Shown: one piece after another, positions 42,653 through 51,323 of the stretch
How the letters are laid out: the number at the start of each line of letters is the position of its first letter
How positions within the stretch are numbered: the first letter of the stretch is position 1
Assembly (NCBI GenBank): GCA_013823505.1
Contig: PNMH01000008.1
Location: 22,828-86,827 of the forward strand
DNA: 64,000 bases
Origin: Polaromonas sp.
Lineage (GTDB): Bacteria; Pseudomonadota; Gammaproteobacteria; Burkholderiales; Burkholderiaceae
Direction: 5' to 3'
The notes under the pieces: model-generated
Databases searched by the model: none
The model's input: only the letters and a program-made list of their open reading frames with translations
What the model was told of the DNA's origin: nothing
Translations under genes and position numbers: made by a program

Positions 42653-44356
42653 TCAGCGCTTGCTGTCAGCCTCTTCCTTCACGCTCTCGCGCAGCAGCAC
42701 TTCCACATCCCGCCGACGGCTGTCGACGATGGCCATCTCCATCGAATCGGCGCTTCGTTCGGCAGCGGGCAGGGACTGCGCCGCCCGGAAACGATCCACC
42801 GCACCCGCGTAGTCGAGGTGTGCGGCGCGCGCCTCGGCCTCGGCCCGCACCGCACGCAACGACTGGCCCTGCACTTGGTAGGCCCGGGCCAGCGTCTGCC
42901 AGGCCAGCGCATCGCGCGGCTGCAACACCACCCAGCTTTGCAATCGGCTGACCGCGCGCTGCGGCTGGCCCGACGCAATGGCGGCTTGCGCACCCAGCAT
43001 CACGGCGGCACGTGAAGCGCCCGCCAGCGACCGGTCGCGCAGTTCGGCCAGCAAGGCGACCTGTGCGGGCGTGGCAGGGCTGGTGGAGGGAGAGAGCAGC
43101 AATTCCAGCATCAAGGCATCGGCCGCAAAACGCGCATCGGGCGCCACGGTGTCGCGCAGCTTCTGCGCCAGTTCCAGCGCCTTGTCTCGTTGGCCCAGCC
43201 GCAGCGCCGACAGCGCAGCCGCATAGCGTTCACCTGGTTTGGCGCTGGCCCCCTGACCCACCTGCAGCCAACTGCGCATGCGATCGGGCCCGTTCTCGGC
43301 GAGCACGCGGGCGCGCGACGACATGAGCGTGTGCACTTCCACGCTCGGTCCGAGTCGCCCGGTGGCTGGGGTTGCCAACGAAGCGCCGGCACGAATACCG
43401 GGCAGGTCCAAATTGAGCGCTGACGGTGTCTGCGTGGTGGGGGGCGCCGACTGAACCACCGCAGGCGCGCTGGTGGCCACCGGACCCTGCGGCAGCCGGG
43501 CGCGCATGTCGGCGATGCGCTCGCCGCTCAGCGGGTGGCTGCGCAGATAGGGAAACGCGCCGTCGTCGTTCAGGCGCGAGGCCTGTTGCAACTTGTCGAA
43601 CATGCTCACAAACCCCTGGGCGTCAAAGCCCGCGCCCGAGAGCACACCGAAGCCCACGCGATCGGCTTCTCGCTCCATGTCGCGCGAGAAGTTCAGCTGG
43701 TTCTGAGCGGCAGCGGCCGTGCTGCCGGCGATGGCGGCACTGGCCACTTGTGCGTTCGACCCGGCCGCCAGGGCACCAAGGATCATCGCGCCCATCATCC
43801 ACGGCGCCATGCGCTCTTCGCGCGACATCAATCGCGCGATGTGCCGCTGCGACACATGGCTGAGCTCATGCGCGAGGACTGACGCCACCTCCTCGGGCCG
43901 CTCGGTGACAGCGAGCAGGCCCAGGTTCACCCCCAGATAGCCGCCCGGCAAGGCAAATGCGTTGACCGTGCGCTCGCGGGAAATCATCAGCTCCCAGGCC
44001 ATGCGCTCGGCCAGCTCGGGCGGCACGTCACCCCGCGCGCGTGCAGAGCCCAACAGGGGCTGCCAGAGCGCCTGCAAGTAGTCGACCAGCAAGGGATCGT
44101 CGAGGTAGTCGGGATCCTGGTAAATCGAGCGGGCAATCCGGTCGCCCAGGCGGCGCTCGGCAGAAACCGAAAGGCCCTCCCCACCGCCCAGACTGGGCAG
44201 CGCCGACATGTTCGCCGGATCAGACACCACCTGAGCGTGGGTCAGTGAACCCGGCCACAGCGCCGAGACCGCCACCAACAGCCCGCAGGCCCAAGGCACA
44301 GGTCGGCGCACAGGGGGTGGAGTCTTCATCAACACGGGCAAGGGTGTGAAACGCAT
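42653..44356 (-). CDS. BepA-like periplasmic M48 metalloprotease
   Basis: A 567-residue protein. A signal peptide (ACGLLVAVSALWPGSLTHA, cleavage near 41) leads to an M48 peptidase domain with HExxH at 163-167 (LAHELSHV), the third ligand in DMEREADRVG, and a signature FALPGGYLGVNLGL. A helical TPR region makes up the second half (about 330-560). E. coli BepA (YfgC) has this architecture and helps assemble or degrade LptD and other outer-membrane proteins. A second in-frame ATG (44329) gives a shorter signal peptide and cannot be excluded. Divergent from moaC. Confidence 0.88.
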   Translation of the reverse strand: MRFTPLPVLMKTPPPVRRPVPWACGLLVAVSALWPGSLTHAQVVSDPANMSALPSLGGGEGLSVSAERRLGDRIARSIYQDPDYLDDPLLVDYLQALWQPLLGSARARGDVPPELAERMAWELMISRERTVNAFALPGGYLGVNLGLLAVTERPEEVASVLAHELSHVSQRHIARLMSREERMAPWMMGAMILGALAAGSNAQVASAAIAGSTAAAAQNQLNFSRDMEREADRVGFGVLSGAGFDAQGFVSMFDKLQQASRLNDDGAFPYLRSHPLSGERIADMRARLPQGPVATSAPAVVQSAPPTTQTPSALNLDLPGIRAGASLATPATGRLGPSVEVHTLMSSRARVLAENGPDRMRSWLQVGQGASAKPGERYAAALSALRLGQRDKALELAQKLRDTVAPDARFAADALMLELLLSPSTSPATPAQVALLAELRDRSLAGASRAAVMLGAQAAIASGQPQRAVSRLQSWVVLQPRDALAWQTLARAYQVQGQSLRAVRAEAEARAAHLDYAGAVDRFRAAQSLPAAERSADSMEMAIVDSRRRDVEVLLRESVKEEADSKR

Positions 44357-44361
44357 CGCCG

Positions 44362-44367
44362 TATGAT
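44362..44367 (+). promoter_or_regulatory. TATGAT -10 element of moaC
   Basis: TATGAT is one base off consensus and lies 47 bp before the moaC ATG in the gap between divergent genes. The -35 is weak. Confidence 0.35.
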
Positions 44368-44414
44368 GCCGCCAAGCCGACCCGGTTCAGTCAAGCCCAC
44401 GCAAAACACACCCG

Positions 44415-44924
44415 ATGCCCGTTACAAACCAGCCCCCCGCAGACGCGGCCGCCAGCTCACTCACCCACTTTGACGCGCAAGGCCAGGCCCACATGGTCGA
44501 CGTCGGCGACAAGGCCAACACGCGCCGCGTCGCCGTCACCGAAGGCCGCATCACCATGCTGCCCGCCACGCTGGCGCTGATCCAGGCCGGCAACGCCAAA
44601 AAAGGCGACGTGCTGGGCATCGCCCGCATCGCCGGGATTCAGGCGGCCAAAAAGACCAGCGACTTGATCCCCCTGTGCCACCCGATCGCATTGACCCGGG
44701 TAGCAGTCGAGTTCGAGATCGAACCCGACACCCACAGTGTGCTGTGCCGCGCCACTGCCGAATGCACGGGCCAGACCGGTGTGGAAATGGAAGCCCTATC
44801 CGCCGTGTCGGTTGCGCTGCTCACGATCTATGACATGTGCAAGGCGGTGGATCGGGGGATGGTGATTGGGGGGGTGCGGCTGATGGAGAAGGTGGGGGGG
44901 AAGAGTGGGCGGTTTTTGGTTTGA
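44415..44924 (+). CDS. moaC: Cyclic pyranopterin monophosphate synthase
   Basis: A 169-residue Moa[26 protein letters not shown] at the start, [18 protein letters not shown], and [22 protein letters not shown], each strictly conserved in the family. With MoaA it converts GTP to cyclic pyranopterin, the first step of molybdopterin biosynthesis. It is alone here, with no other moa gene beside it, as is common in Burkholderiales. The 3' end of the gene has an unusual G-run composition (GGGGGG around 44870-44905). Confidence 0.95.
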   Translation: MPVTNQPPADAAASSLTHFDAQGQAHMVDVGDKANTRRVAVTEGRITMLPATLALIQAGNAKKGDVLGIARIAGIQAAKKTSDLIPLCHPIALTRVAVEFEIEPDTHSVLCRATAECTGQTGVEMEALSAVSVALLTIYDMCKAVDRGMVIGGVRLMEKVGGKSGRFLV

Positions 44925-44946
44925 TTCATACAGCTTTTTAACCGAT

Positions 44947-45657
44947 TCAATCGATTTTGAAAGGGGCAAAAGTCTTTAGTTCGCTGTCCAGCAAGAGCAC
45001 CCAATTCCCATTACCACCTGCCAGTGGTAGGAAAGTCGCCCATTTCGCCTGGGTTTTGTAGAATCCAGCCAATTCGCCAATATCACGGGATTTTTGTTTC
45101 AGTAGATCGCGTTGCGCATCTAGTGGAACCCAAAATCCAGGCCTCTGATGTAGGTCGAATCCGGCCATTGCGAGTTGAATTGAATCCAACCGTTCTGCAT
45201 CGCTGGACTGCCGAGCTCCAATCAGCTTCAGCGGTCCTGAAATCCGCAGGTTCTCGCCGAACGTTCCAACAAGCGCCAACTCAGATGTCCTTACTTCGTT
45301 CGCGCGAACCAATGCCACACGATCAACTGCGAACACCAGAGCCACGGGCCGTCCGGCAAAGAGGTACGACAGACTGAACAATGCGGCGCAGAGCATCACA
45401 AAAACCAAGAGTGCTGCATCGGACCGCGCGATGCCGGGCTCCTTTGAACGATTGCGCCAAGGCAAGAGCAACAACACAGTAATTCCAAGATGTGCCAGTA
45501 ATGCATAAGGGGCGATATCAAGTAAACCGGACGCGTTCCAGAAGGCTTGCGGGTACCACCAGCGCAAAACAAGCCAAGCTCCCGCGACTAGGGTAAGCAG
45601 GGAGATTGCAAGGCCTGTTTGCACAGCGCGCGTGGGTTTTTGCGCGGCAATGTTCAT
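44947..45657 (-). CDS. TfpX/TfpZ-like type IV pilin accessory protein
   Basis: A 236-residue protein with three N-terminal membrane segments (LAISLLTLVAGAWLVLRWWYP; ALLAHLGITVLLLLPW; ALLVFVMLCAALFSLSYLFAG) and a periplasmic domain with VFAVDRVALVRANEV and FWVPLDAQRDLLKQKS. This is the layout of TfpX/TfpZ-type pilin accessory proteins, which stabilise or help assemble particular pilins. It overlaps the oligosaccharyltransferase stop by 4 bp and is third after pilA. Less GC-rich than neighbours, suggesting the unit moved as a cassette. Confidence 0.7.
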   Translation of the reverse strand: MNIAAQKPTRAVQTGLAISLLTLVAGAWLVLRWWYPQAFWNASGLLDIAPYALLAHLGITVLLLLPWRNRSKEPGIARSDAALLVFVMLCAALFSLSYLFAGRPVALVFAVDRVALVRANEVRTSELALVGTFGENLRISGPLKLIGARQSSDAERLDSIQLAMAGFDLHQRPGFWVPLDAQRDLLKQKSRDIGELAGFYKTQAKWATFLPLAGGNGNWVLLLDSELKTFAPFKID

Positions 45658-47300
45658 GGCTGTTTTGGCACCTTGGCTGAAGAAAGACCACATACCCTCA
45701 ACACCGAAGGGCTGTTGATCTCCATGAATTCGGCATGGGAAACGGGGAACACGGACTTAAAGAGCGCTGCCGTCTCTTTCGCACGCAACGTATCGCCCGT
45801 GCGACACAGCGCCTCAAGGCGCACCCAAAGTACCAGCGGATTGGGTCCCTCCTTGAGCATACGATCCGTCACCTTCAACATCTCAACTGAATTCAATTCG
45901 GTCAACGCAACACGCTCCACTAACGCCCGATCGGCGTAGTACCGGTATAGGAATGTGTTTTGTATCGAAGCCACCTCAGACAAATCGGCCGATGCACGGC
46001 CATCTTCTTTGAAGACACTAGCCACTCGCATGTAGTCAAAATAAGCCCACGCGCTGGCGAACAACAAAACTGCTCCCATCAAGCCAGTGAGTGCTCTAGG
46101 TAGCGATGGGCCAGGTTGAGCCGTTACAGGCTGGGCTGCCAACAACACCCCGAAAGCGAAGGCCGTGGGGATCAGAAAATTCATGTACCAGACGGGGTAC
46201 TCCAACATGCTGTGCAGTCCCACTACCGCAATCACCATCCAAGCCCAGCGGGCACCAGAATTCGTCGTACGCCATGGTGGACGCCGCCAAAGCAGCCAGG
46301 CGATGGGCGCAAGAGCCAAAAAGGTGGTGGCAAAGCCAGTTTCCGCCAACAAATGCAACACCAGGTTGTGTGCATTTGTAGTGTTGTGAGATTCAGCGTT
46401 GAAAGGCAATTCAAAGAATCGGGCGGCGCCCAGATTGCCCCAGCCCACGCCGGCTACGGGATGAAGCGTAGCCAAAGCCCAAGCTTCCTGCCAGTAAAAG
46501 AATCGAATTGAGACCGACGCCATGTCGCGCCCACGAATTCCGTCGAGATCACTGCCGAGCAGAGCCGTCAGCGCCTGCAGAAGCTCAATGAACACGTATG
46601 TCCAAATGGGCGCAAGGGTGAAAAGGCGAAACTCCAATGGATTGTCTCGATCTCGCCAAATCAAGAAGAAGCACGACAGTACGATTAGCTCAAGCATCCC
46701 TGTTCGCGATGCGGACAGGGCAACACCTGACAAGGCAATGAGCGCCAAAGTGGTCACCTTGCGGGCGGACAGCGCGCGCTGTCTCGAAAGCCACCACACC
46801 GCCAACAATCCTATTACCGAGAACGTTGCCAGATGATTTGCCTGGCGAAGGCTCCCGTAAGGCCGGTCAGAATCATTCTGGCTGACCAGCGGGTAGAACA
46901 TCCGCTCCACATCAAAGTACTGCATCCACGCCACGACGACGTTAAGCAGCATGCCCGCCACCAGAGCCCACATAAAGCATGAGAGAAGTCGGGCGTTCCC
47001 TTCAAACTGTTTTCCAAGAGCGACGGTGATCCATGCGCACACACCAGCGGCGGCCAGACCAATCAAGGCCAACGACTCAGGGTCTGGTCCCAGCGCCACA
47101 GCGAGCAGCACCACAAGGACCCACAAACCCGGAAGGCGTGGCAACGAGGGTCGGAACGCGAGCGCCAATGCAGCCACGGTGAACAACCCCATCAGGAACG
47201 GTGTCACCAAGATGGATGGCAACACGCTCCTGGGCCATGCAAAGTTCAGGGCCAAAAGCCCTCCAAGTGAAATCAACAGTGATCGTTGAAATACGGGCAT
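45654..47300 (-). CDS. PglL/TfpO-like pilin O-oligosaccharyltransferase
   Basis: A 548-residue membrane enzyme with about 12 hydrophobic helices. The Wzy_C ligase core reads GALRQANHLATFSVIGLL-like (YGSLRQANHLATF), ALSASRTGMLELI and AHNLVLHLLAETG, with HSMLEYPVWYMNF further on. The conserved Arg/His residues of O-antigen ligases and PglL are present. A soluble C-terminal part (about 440-548) follows. It would transfer a lipid-linked glycan en bloc to Ser/Thr of the pilin in the periplasm. A terminator hairpin lies between it and pilA, so it is probably expressed by read-through at lower level. Confidence 0.85.
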   Translation of the reverse strand: MPVFQRSLLISLGGLLALNFAWPRSVLPSILVTPFLMGLFTVAALALAFRPSLPRLPGLWVLVVLLAVALGPDPESLALIGLAAAGVCAWITVALGKQFEGNARLLSCFMWALVAGMLLNVVVAWMQYFDVERMFYPLVSQNDSDRPYGSLRQANHLATFSVIGLLAVWWLSRQRALSARKVTTLALIALSGVALSASRTGMLELIVLSCFFLIWRDRDNPLEFRLFTLAPIWTYVFIELLQALTALLGSDLDGIRGRDMASVSIRFFYWQEAWALATLHPVAGVGWGNLGAARFFELPFNAESHNTTNAHNLVLHLLAETGFATTFLALAPIAWLLWRRPPWRTTNSGARWAWMVIAVVGLHSMLEYPVWYMNFLIPTAFAFGVLLAAQPVTAQPGPSLPRALTGLMGAVLLFASAWAYFDYMRVASVFKEDGRASADLSEVASIQNTFLYRYYADRALVERVALTELNSVEMLKVTDRMLKEGPNPLVLWVRLEALCRTGDTLRAKETAALFKSVFPVSHAEFMEINSPSVLRVCGLSSAKVPKQP

Positions 47301-47321
47301 ATCTTGATCATCAAAGTAAAA

Positions 47322-47337
47322 GGGCGCCGAAGCGCCC
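47322..47337 (-). terminator. Terminator/attenuator between pilA and the oligosaccharyltransferase
   Basis: On the - strand: GGGCGC-TTCG-GCGCCC followed by TTTTAC. The stable TTCG tetraloop and T-run form a partial terminator, keeping pilA mRNA far more abundant than the downstream genes. Confidence 0.8.
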
Positions 47338-47361
47338 CTTTCTTGCTCTATTTCGTCGAAA

Positions 47362-47832
<471 letters not shown>

Positions 47833-47873
47833 GGAAAAACTCCTTGGGGTTGGGTTGGGTACGCATGTCTATG

Positions 47874-47889
47874 AGCAGACGGCGTGCCA
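47874..47889 (-). promoter_or_regulatory. Sigma-54 promoter of pilA
   Basis: On the - strand: TGGCACG-CCGT-CTGCT, with the invariant GG and GC separated by ten bases. It differs from consensus TGGCACGnnnnTTGCT at one position. Transcription would start ~30 bp before the pilA ATG. The usual activator is PilR with PilS; neither is in this window. Confidence 0.8.
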
Positions 47890-47935
47890 ACCGGAACTGG
47901 GGTGTTTTTCGCGGCCTATTTCACGCTTCACCGTC

Positions 47936-48020
47936 TCACAGTGACGGTTTGTGACATCTGAGTCGATTCTTGACCGACATTTTTTGTCACCCTGGTCGGC
48001 CTCGACCGTTTTTGTCACCC
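47936..48020 (-). promoter_or_regulatory. Repeated GTCAC motifs upstream of the pilA promoter
   Basis: Two exact direct copies of TTTTTGTCACCC (47981-47992 and 48009-48020, + strand) and further GTGAC/GTCAC elements at 47940-47956 lie 50-130 bp upstream of the sigma-54 site. The position suits enhancer sites for PilR, whose described targets contain TGTC-type repeats. Assignment is inference. Confidence 0.45.
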
Positions 48021-48034
48021 GGTTTTCGCGCCTG

Positions 48035-48838
48035 TCAGAGCTCGAAGGTCTGCCCTGCGCTGAGCCAGCGGATGTCGTGGTGGGCTTGGTCCGCACCATG
48101 CGGCACATCGTCGAACCGGCGGATCTCGTCCATGATCAGACCGGTTTCAGCGGGCTTGGTGTGGGTGATGTAGATGGGGTAACGCTGCCCGGGATCGATA
48201 TGTGCCAGTTCTTCGGCGAGCAGGCCGGGCGCGAGGTGCAGGCTTCGCTGGGCCAGCGCTTCTTCGCGGTCGCTGAAGGCAGTTTCGATCACCAGAAGGG
48301 CCACGGGCAACTGGTTGACGCGTTGCCAGAATGCCGGGTTTCGGCCGGTGTCGCCGCTGAACACCCAGTGACCCGACGGCGTGCTGGCGGCAAACCCGAC
48401 CGCGGGCACGGTGTGCACGGCGGGCAGCACTTCAACCGCCTTTCCGCAGACCTGCAAGACCTCGCCCACAGAGATGGGAACAAAGCGCATGAGGGGGCGT
48501 TCGGCGCTGGGGATGGCAGAGAAATCGGGCCAGATCAGGTTGTTGAAAATGTGGGCCTTGAGGGCGGCGATGGTGCCTGGCAGAGCGTGCACTTGCAGCG
48601 GTTGGGCTTTGGCGGCGAGGCGGCGCGCGGCCACGGCATCGAGCATGAGCGGCAGCGAGGCCACGTGATCGAGGTGCGAATGCGTGAGCAGCACATGGTC
48701 AATCTGCGCCATCTCATCCAGAGTCAGGTCGCCCACGCCGGTGCCCGCGTCGATCAGCACGTCGTGGTCGAGCAGGAACGAGGTGGTGCGGCAGCCGTGG
48801 GCAATGGCGCCTGAACACCCCAGCACGCGGACTCTCAT
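48035..48838 (-). CDS. MBL-fold cyclic-nucleotide phosphodiesterase-like hydrolase
   Basis: A 267-residue metallo-beta-lactamase-fold protein. It has LLTHSHLDHVASLP (H53, H55, D57, H58), the VVFSGDTG-like SGDTGRNPAF with the bridging Asp, and IYITHTKP with a late His. The opening RVRVLGCSGAIAHGCRTTSFLL resembles class II 3',5'-cyclic-nucleotide phosphodiesterases (CpdP/PDE1 family). It may hydrolyse cAMP or a related nucleotide. Its start overlaps the stop of the CHASE2 gene by 4 bp, ending a five-gene signalling operon. Confidence 0.75.
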   Translation of the reverse strand: MRVRVLGCSGAIAHGCRTTSFLLDHDVLIDAGTGVGDLTLDEMAQIDHVLLTHSHLDHVASLPLMLDAVAARRLAAKAQPLQVHALPGTIAALKAHIFNNLIWPDFSAIPSAERPLMRFVPISVGEVLQVCGKAVEVLPAVHTVPAVGFAASTPSGHWVFSGDTGRNPAFWQRVNQLPVALLVIETAFSDREEALAQRSLHLAPGLLAEELAHIDPGQRYPIYITHTKPAETGLIMDEIRRFDDVPHGADQAHHDIRWLSAGQTFEL

Positions 48839-50571
48839 GGACACTTTGACATGGTGTGGCCGGTGGACCCGGTCCGGGATTGCGGGACTTGCAGCGATTC
48901 GATGGGTGTCGCGCCGTCCCACGCGGGATCGGGCGGCAACGACCTGCGTGAGGCTACTCTGTCCTCATAAAGGCGGTAAAGGACTTTTTTGGCATTTTGG
49001 CGCTGGAGGTTGAGCAGATGGACATCGCACGCGTCCCAGTCTTGCGCACGCCAGGCCCGCAAGGCTTGCTGCCACAGGCGCAACTCGTCTCGCAGCTCTG
49101 AGCTCAGACCGGCACTGGGCCCCAGCGGGGTGAAGATGGCCATGGGCGGATCACCGGGGCGCAGGCGAAGGCGATCGAGCTCCTGCCAGACCCAACCAGG
49201 TTGGCGCTTTCGGTCTTGTTCGGTGGCGATCTGGTCGACACCATAGAGAACGCGAAGCTTGGCCAGTTGCGTTGTGTGGAGCTCGCCTGAGGCTGTGAAG
49301 CCCCAACTGCGGCCAACCAGGCCCACTGCGGCCGTGAGCAGGACCATCAACACCGAGCCTGCCAACGGCAGCACCAGGCCGTGGCGAACCTGCAGCCAGC
49401 TGTTGAGCCCGATCAGCGCTCCGAGGAGTGCGGCGAGGAGCGCCGCGCCCGACCACACTCCGAAGCCCGGCAGCAACCACACAAGGAGGGCGCTTGAAAC
49501 GAGCAGCACCAGCATTTCATAACCCAGCGCGTAATCGGGCTTCACCGGCAAATGGCCATCCAGCAGGCCCGTGATCAGGTTGGCGTGGGCTTCAACCCCT
49601 GGATAGTTGGCACCCACTGGCGTGAGTCTCAGGTCTTTGAGACTCGGCGCTGTGGTGCCCATCAGCACGATGCGCCCCTGAAGTTGCGCCGGAGGCACGC
49701 GACCTGAAAGGAGATCGATCGCAGAGATGTAGGTGAACGAGCCGCCTTGCGGGCCACCGGGCCCTCGGTAGGGAACCAACGCCGCGACCCGCTCATCAAC
49801 GGGAATCGCGAGGGTCTGCCCGTCGTGCTGAAGATTCACGCTCTCAAGACCACTGGCGCGGCGACCCATCATCGGCGCTCTGGCGAATCCTGGCTCCAGG
49901 GGCGGCGATCCCAGCACGCGGCGGAAAACGGCCAAGCCCAGCGACTCGTACGTCTGGCCTTGGTACTCTGCCAAAAGGGGCACGGACCGTACCACGCCAT
50001 CGCTGTCGGGCAACGCATTGAACGCGCCGGCCCGGGGCGCGGCCTGGGCCAGTTCGGGAATATTGGACTCGTGCGTGTCCCAGCGCGTGATGCGCACCGG
50101 CCGCCCCTGCAACCGCTCTGCGCTCATCACCGGCGCTGGCAGCACGCCCAGGTTGCTCGCGCTGGATTCGTTGCTGAAGAAGTAGCCCAGTACCACGGGC
50201 CGGTTGCGAAGCGCATCGGCCAATGCAGCATCGCCGCCAGCTTGCGGGTCCGGCTTGGGAAAAACGATGTCGAAGCCGAGCACGGCGATGTTTTGCTGCT
50301 CGAACAGCGTGTCCACCAAGCGCGCCAATTGCGCACGAGGCCAGGGCCAAGGGCCGATGGCGGCGAGGCTTTCGGAATCGATGTCGACGATCACCACCCG
50401 CGGCTCCAGGGTGCCGGACATGCTTGACCTCAAGCGGAGGTCGTAGATGGCGTCGTCCACCCGGTGCAACGCGCTGGAGGGTATGAACCCAAGCGCATGC
50501 AAAACGGCCAGCAAGAGCGGAACGAGCATGGCTGCCATGCGCAGACTGCGCTGTTTCAGTGTCTGCGGCAT
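48835..50571 (-). CDS. CHASE2 protein with an internally deleted adenylate cyclase domain
   Basis: A 578-residue membrane protein. N-terminal TM (about 10-30), CHASE2 sensor (about 35-340; VVIVDIDSESLAAIGPWPWPR, FDIVFPKPDPQ), three TMs (350-422) and a cytoplasmic tail. In CHASE2-adenylate cyclases the TMs are followed by a ~200-residue class III cyclase. Here the tail resumes only at the very end of such a domain: LAKLRVLYGVDQIATEQ (436-452), VWQELDRLRLRPGDPP (461-476), AIFTPLGP (478-485). It then shows the usual C-terminal extension (ALRAWRAQDWDACDVHL, LYRLYEDRVA, AWDGAT). The metal- and ATP-binding residues are absent, so it cannot make cAMP. Fourth gene in the kinase/phosphatase/FHA operon. 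Confidence 0.75.
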   Translation of the reverse strand: MPQTLKQRSLRMAAMLVPLLLAVLHALGFIPSSALHRVDDAIYDLRLRSSMSGTLEPRVVIVDIDSESLAAIGPWPWPRAQLARLVDTLFEQQNIAVLGFDIVFPKPDPQAGGDAALADALRNRPVVLGYFFSNESSASNLGVLPAPVMSAERLQGRPVRITRWDTHESNIPELAQAAPRAGAFNALPDSDGVVRSVPLLAEYQGQTYESLGLAVFRRVLGSPPLEPGFARAPMMGRRASGLESVNLQHDGQTLAIPVDERVAALVPYRGPGGPQGGSFTYISAIDLLSGRVPPAQLQGRIVLMGTTAPSLKDLRLTPVGANYPGVEAHANLITGLLDGHLPVKPDYALGYEMLVLLVSSALLVWLLPGFGVWSGAALLAALLGALIGLNSWLQVRHGLVLPLAGSVLMVLLTAAVGLVGRSWGFTASGELHTTQLAKLRVLYGVDQIATEQDRKRQPGWVWQELDRLRLRPGDPPMAIFTPLGPSAGLSSELRDELRLWQQALRAWRAQDWDACDVHLLNLQRQNAKKVLYRLYEDRVASRRSLPPDPAWDGATPIESLQVPQSRTGSTGHTMSKCP

Positions 50572-50648
50572 GGTGAACTGGGCGGATGACCTGAGACCGA
50601 GAGCTCAGGCGCCGCCAGATATCGTCAGCGGCTGGTAGCGGGGCGTGC

Positions 50649-51278
50649 TTACTGCTGCACGAACTGCATCTTGGTCCCAGCCAGCTCGAGCATGTCACCG
50701 TGGCGCAGGTTCACCGCGTCGGTGCCGATGGGGCTTCCGTTGATGGTGGGCTTTTGCACACCTTCGACCATGGCCACCACGAAGCCATGGGGGCGGCGGG
50801 TGATGGCTGCCACGGCCACACCGGGCTTGCCAATGGTGGTGACCACTTTCACCAAGGGCACTTCGCGACCGGCTGCGGTGCCCGACATCACCTTGATGGC
50901 GGCATTGGCCACGACCATGGCCACCGTGGGCTCTGGAGGAACCACGGCGCCTGCGCTGATCACCATGGTCTTTTCGTGGCTCTCGTTCGCGCCTTCGTGC
51001 ACGAACTTGATCTTGTACTTGCCGATCTCGACCGTGTCGCCGCTTTGCAGCTGCTGCTTCTTGATCGCCTTGCCGTTGACGTAGGTGCCGTTGGTGCTGT
51101 TGAGGTCTTCGAGGAACACGTCCATGCCGGACATCTGCATGACGGCATGTTCACCACTGACGGCCAGGTTGTCGATCACGATGTCGTTGTAGGGACGGCG
51201 GCCGAGCGTGGTGCGGTCTTTGGTGAGCTGCACTTCCTTGATGACGACACCGTCGATGGAAACGATCATTTTCGGCAT
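50649..51278 (-). CDS. FHA-domain protein with a degenerate second FHA domain
   Basis: A 209-residue cytoplasmic protein. The first FHA domain (1-95) is complete: LGRRPYNDIVI (Arg27), SGEHAVMQ (Ser41, His44) and LNSTNGTYVNG (Asn60-Gly69), which bind phosphothreonine. A Val/Ala-rich linker (100-125) leads to a second FHA-like domain (126-209; IKVMSGTAAGREVPL, INGSPIGTDAVNLRHGDMLELAG) that lacks the phosphopeptide Arg/Ser/Asn set. It probably docks the phosphorylated kinase or another partner. AGAGGAG precedes the ATG. Follows the PP2C gene on the same strand. Confidence 0.85.
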   Translation of the reverse strand: MPKMIVSIDGVVIKEVQLTKDRTTLGRRPYNDIVIDNLAVSGEHAVMQMSGMDVFLEDLNSTNGTYVNGKAIKKQQLQSGDTVEIGKYKIKFVHEGANESHEKTMVISAGAVVPPEPTVAMVVANAAIKVMSGTAAGREVPLVKVVTTIGKPGVAVAAITRRPHGFVVAMVEGVQKPTINGSPIGTDAVNLRHGDMLELAGTKMQFVQQ

Positions 51279-51323
51279 GGCCGACTCCTCTGGAACCTGT
51301 AAATCTGTTGGTCTGACACGGAA

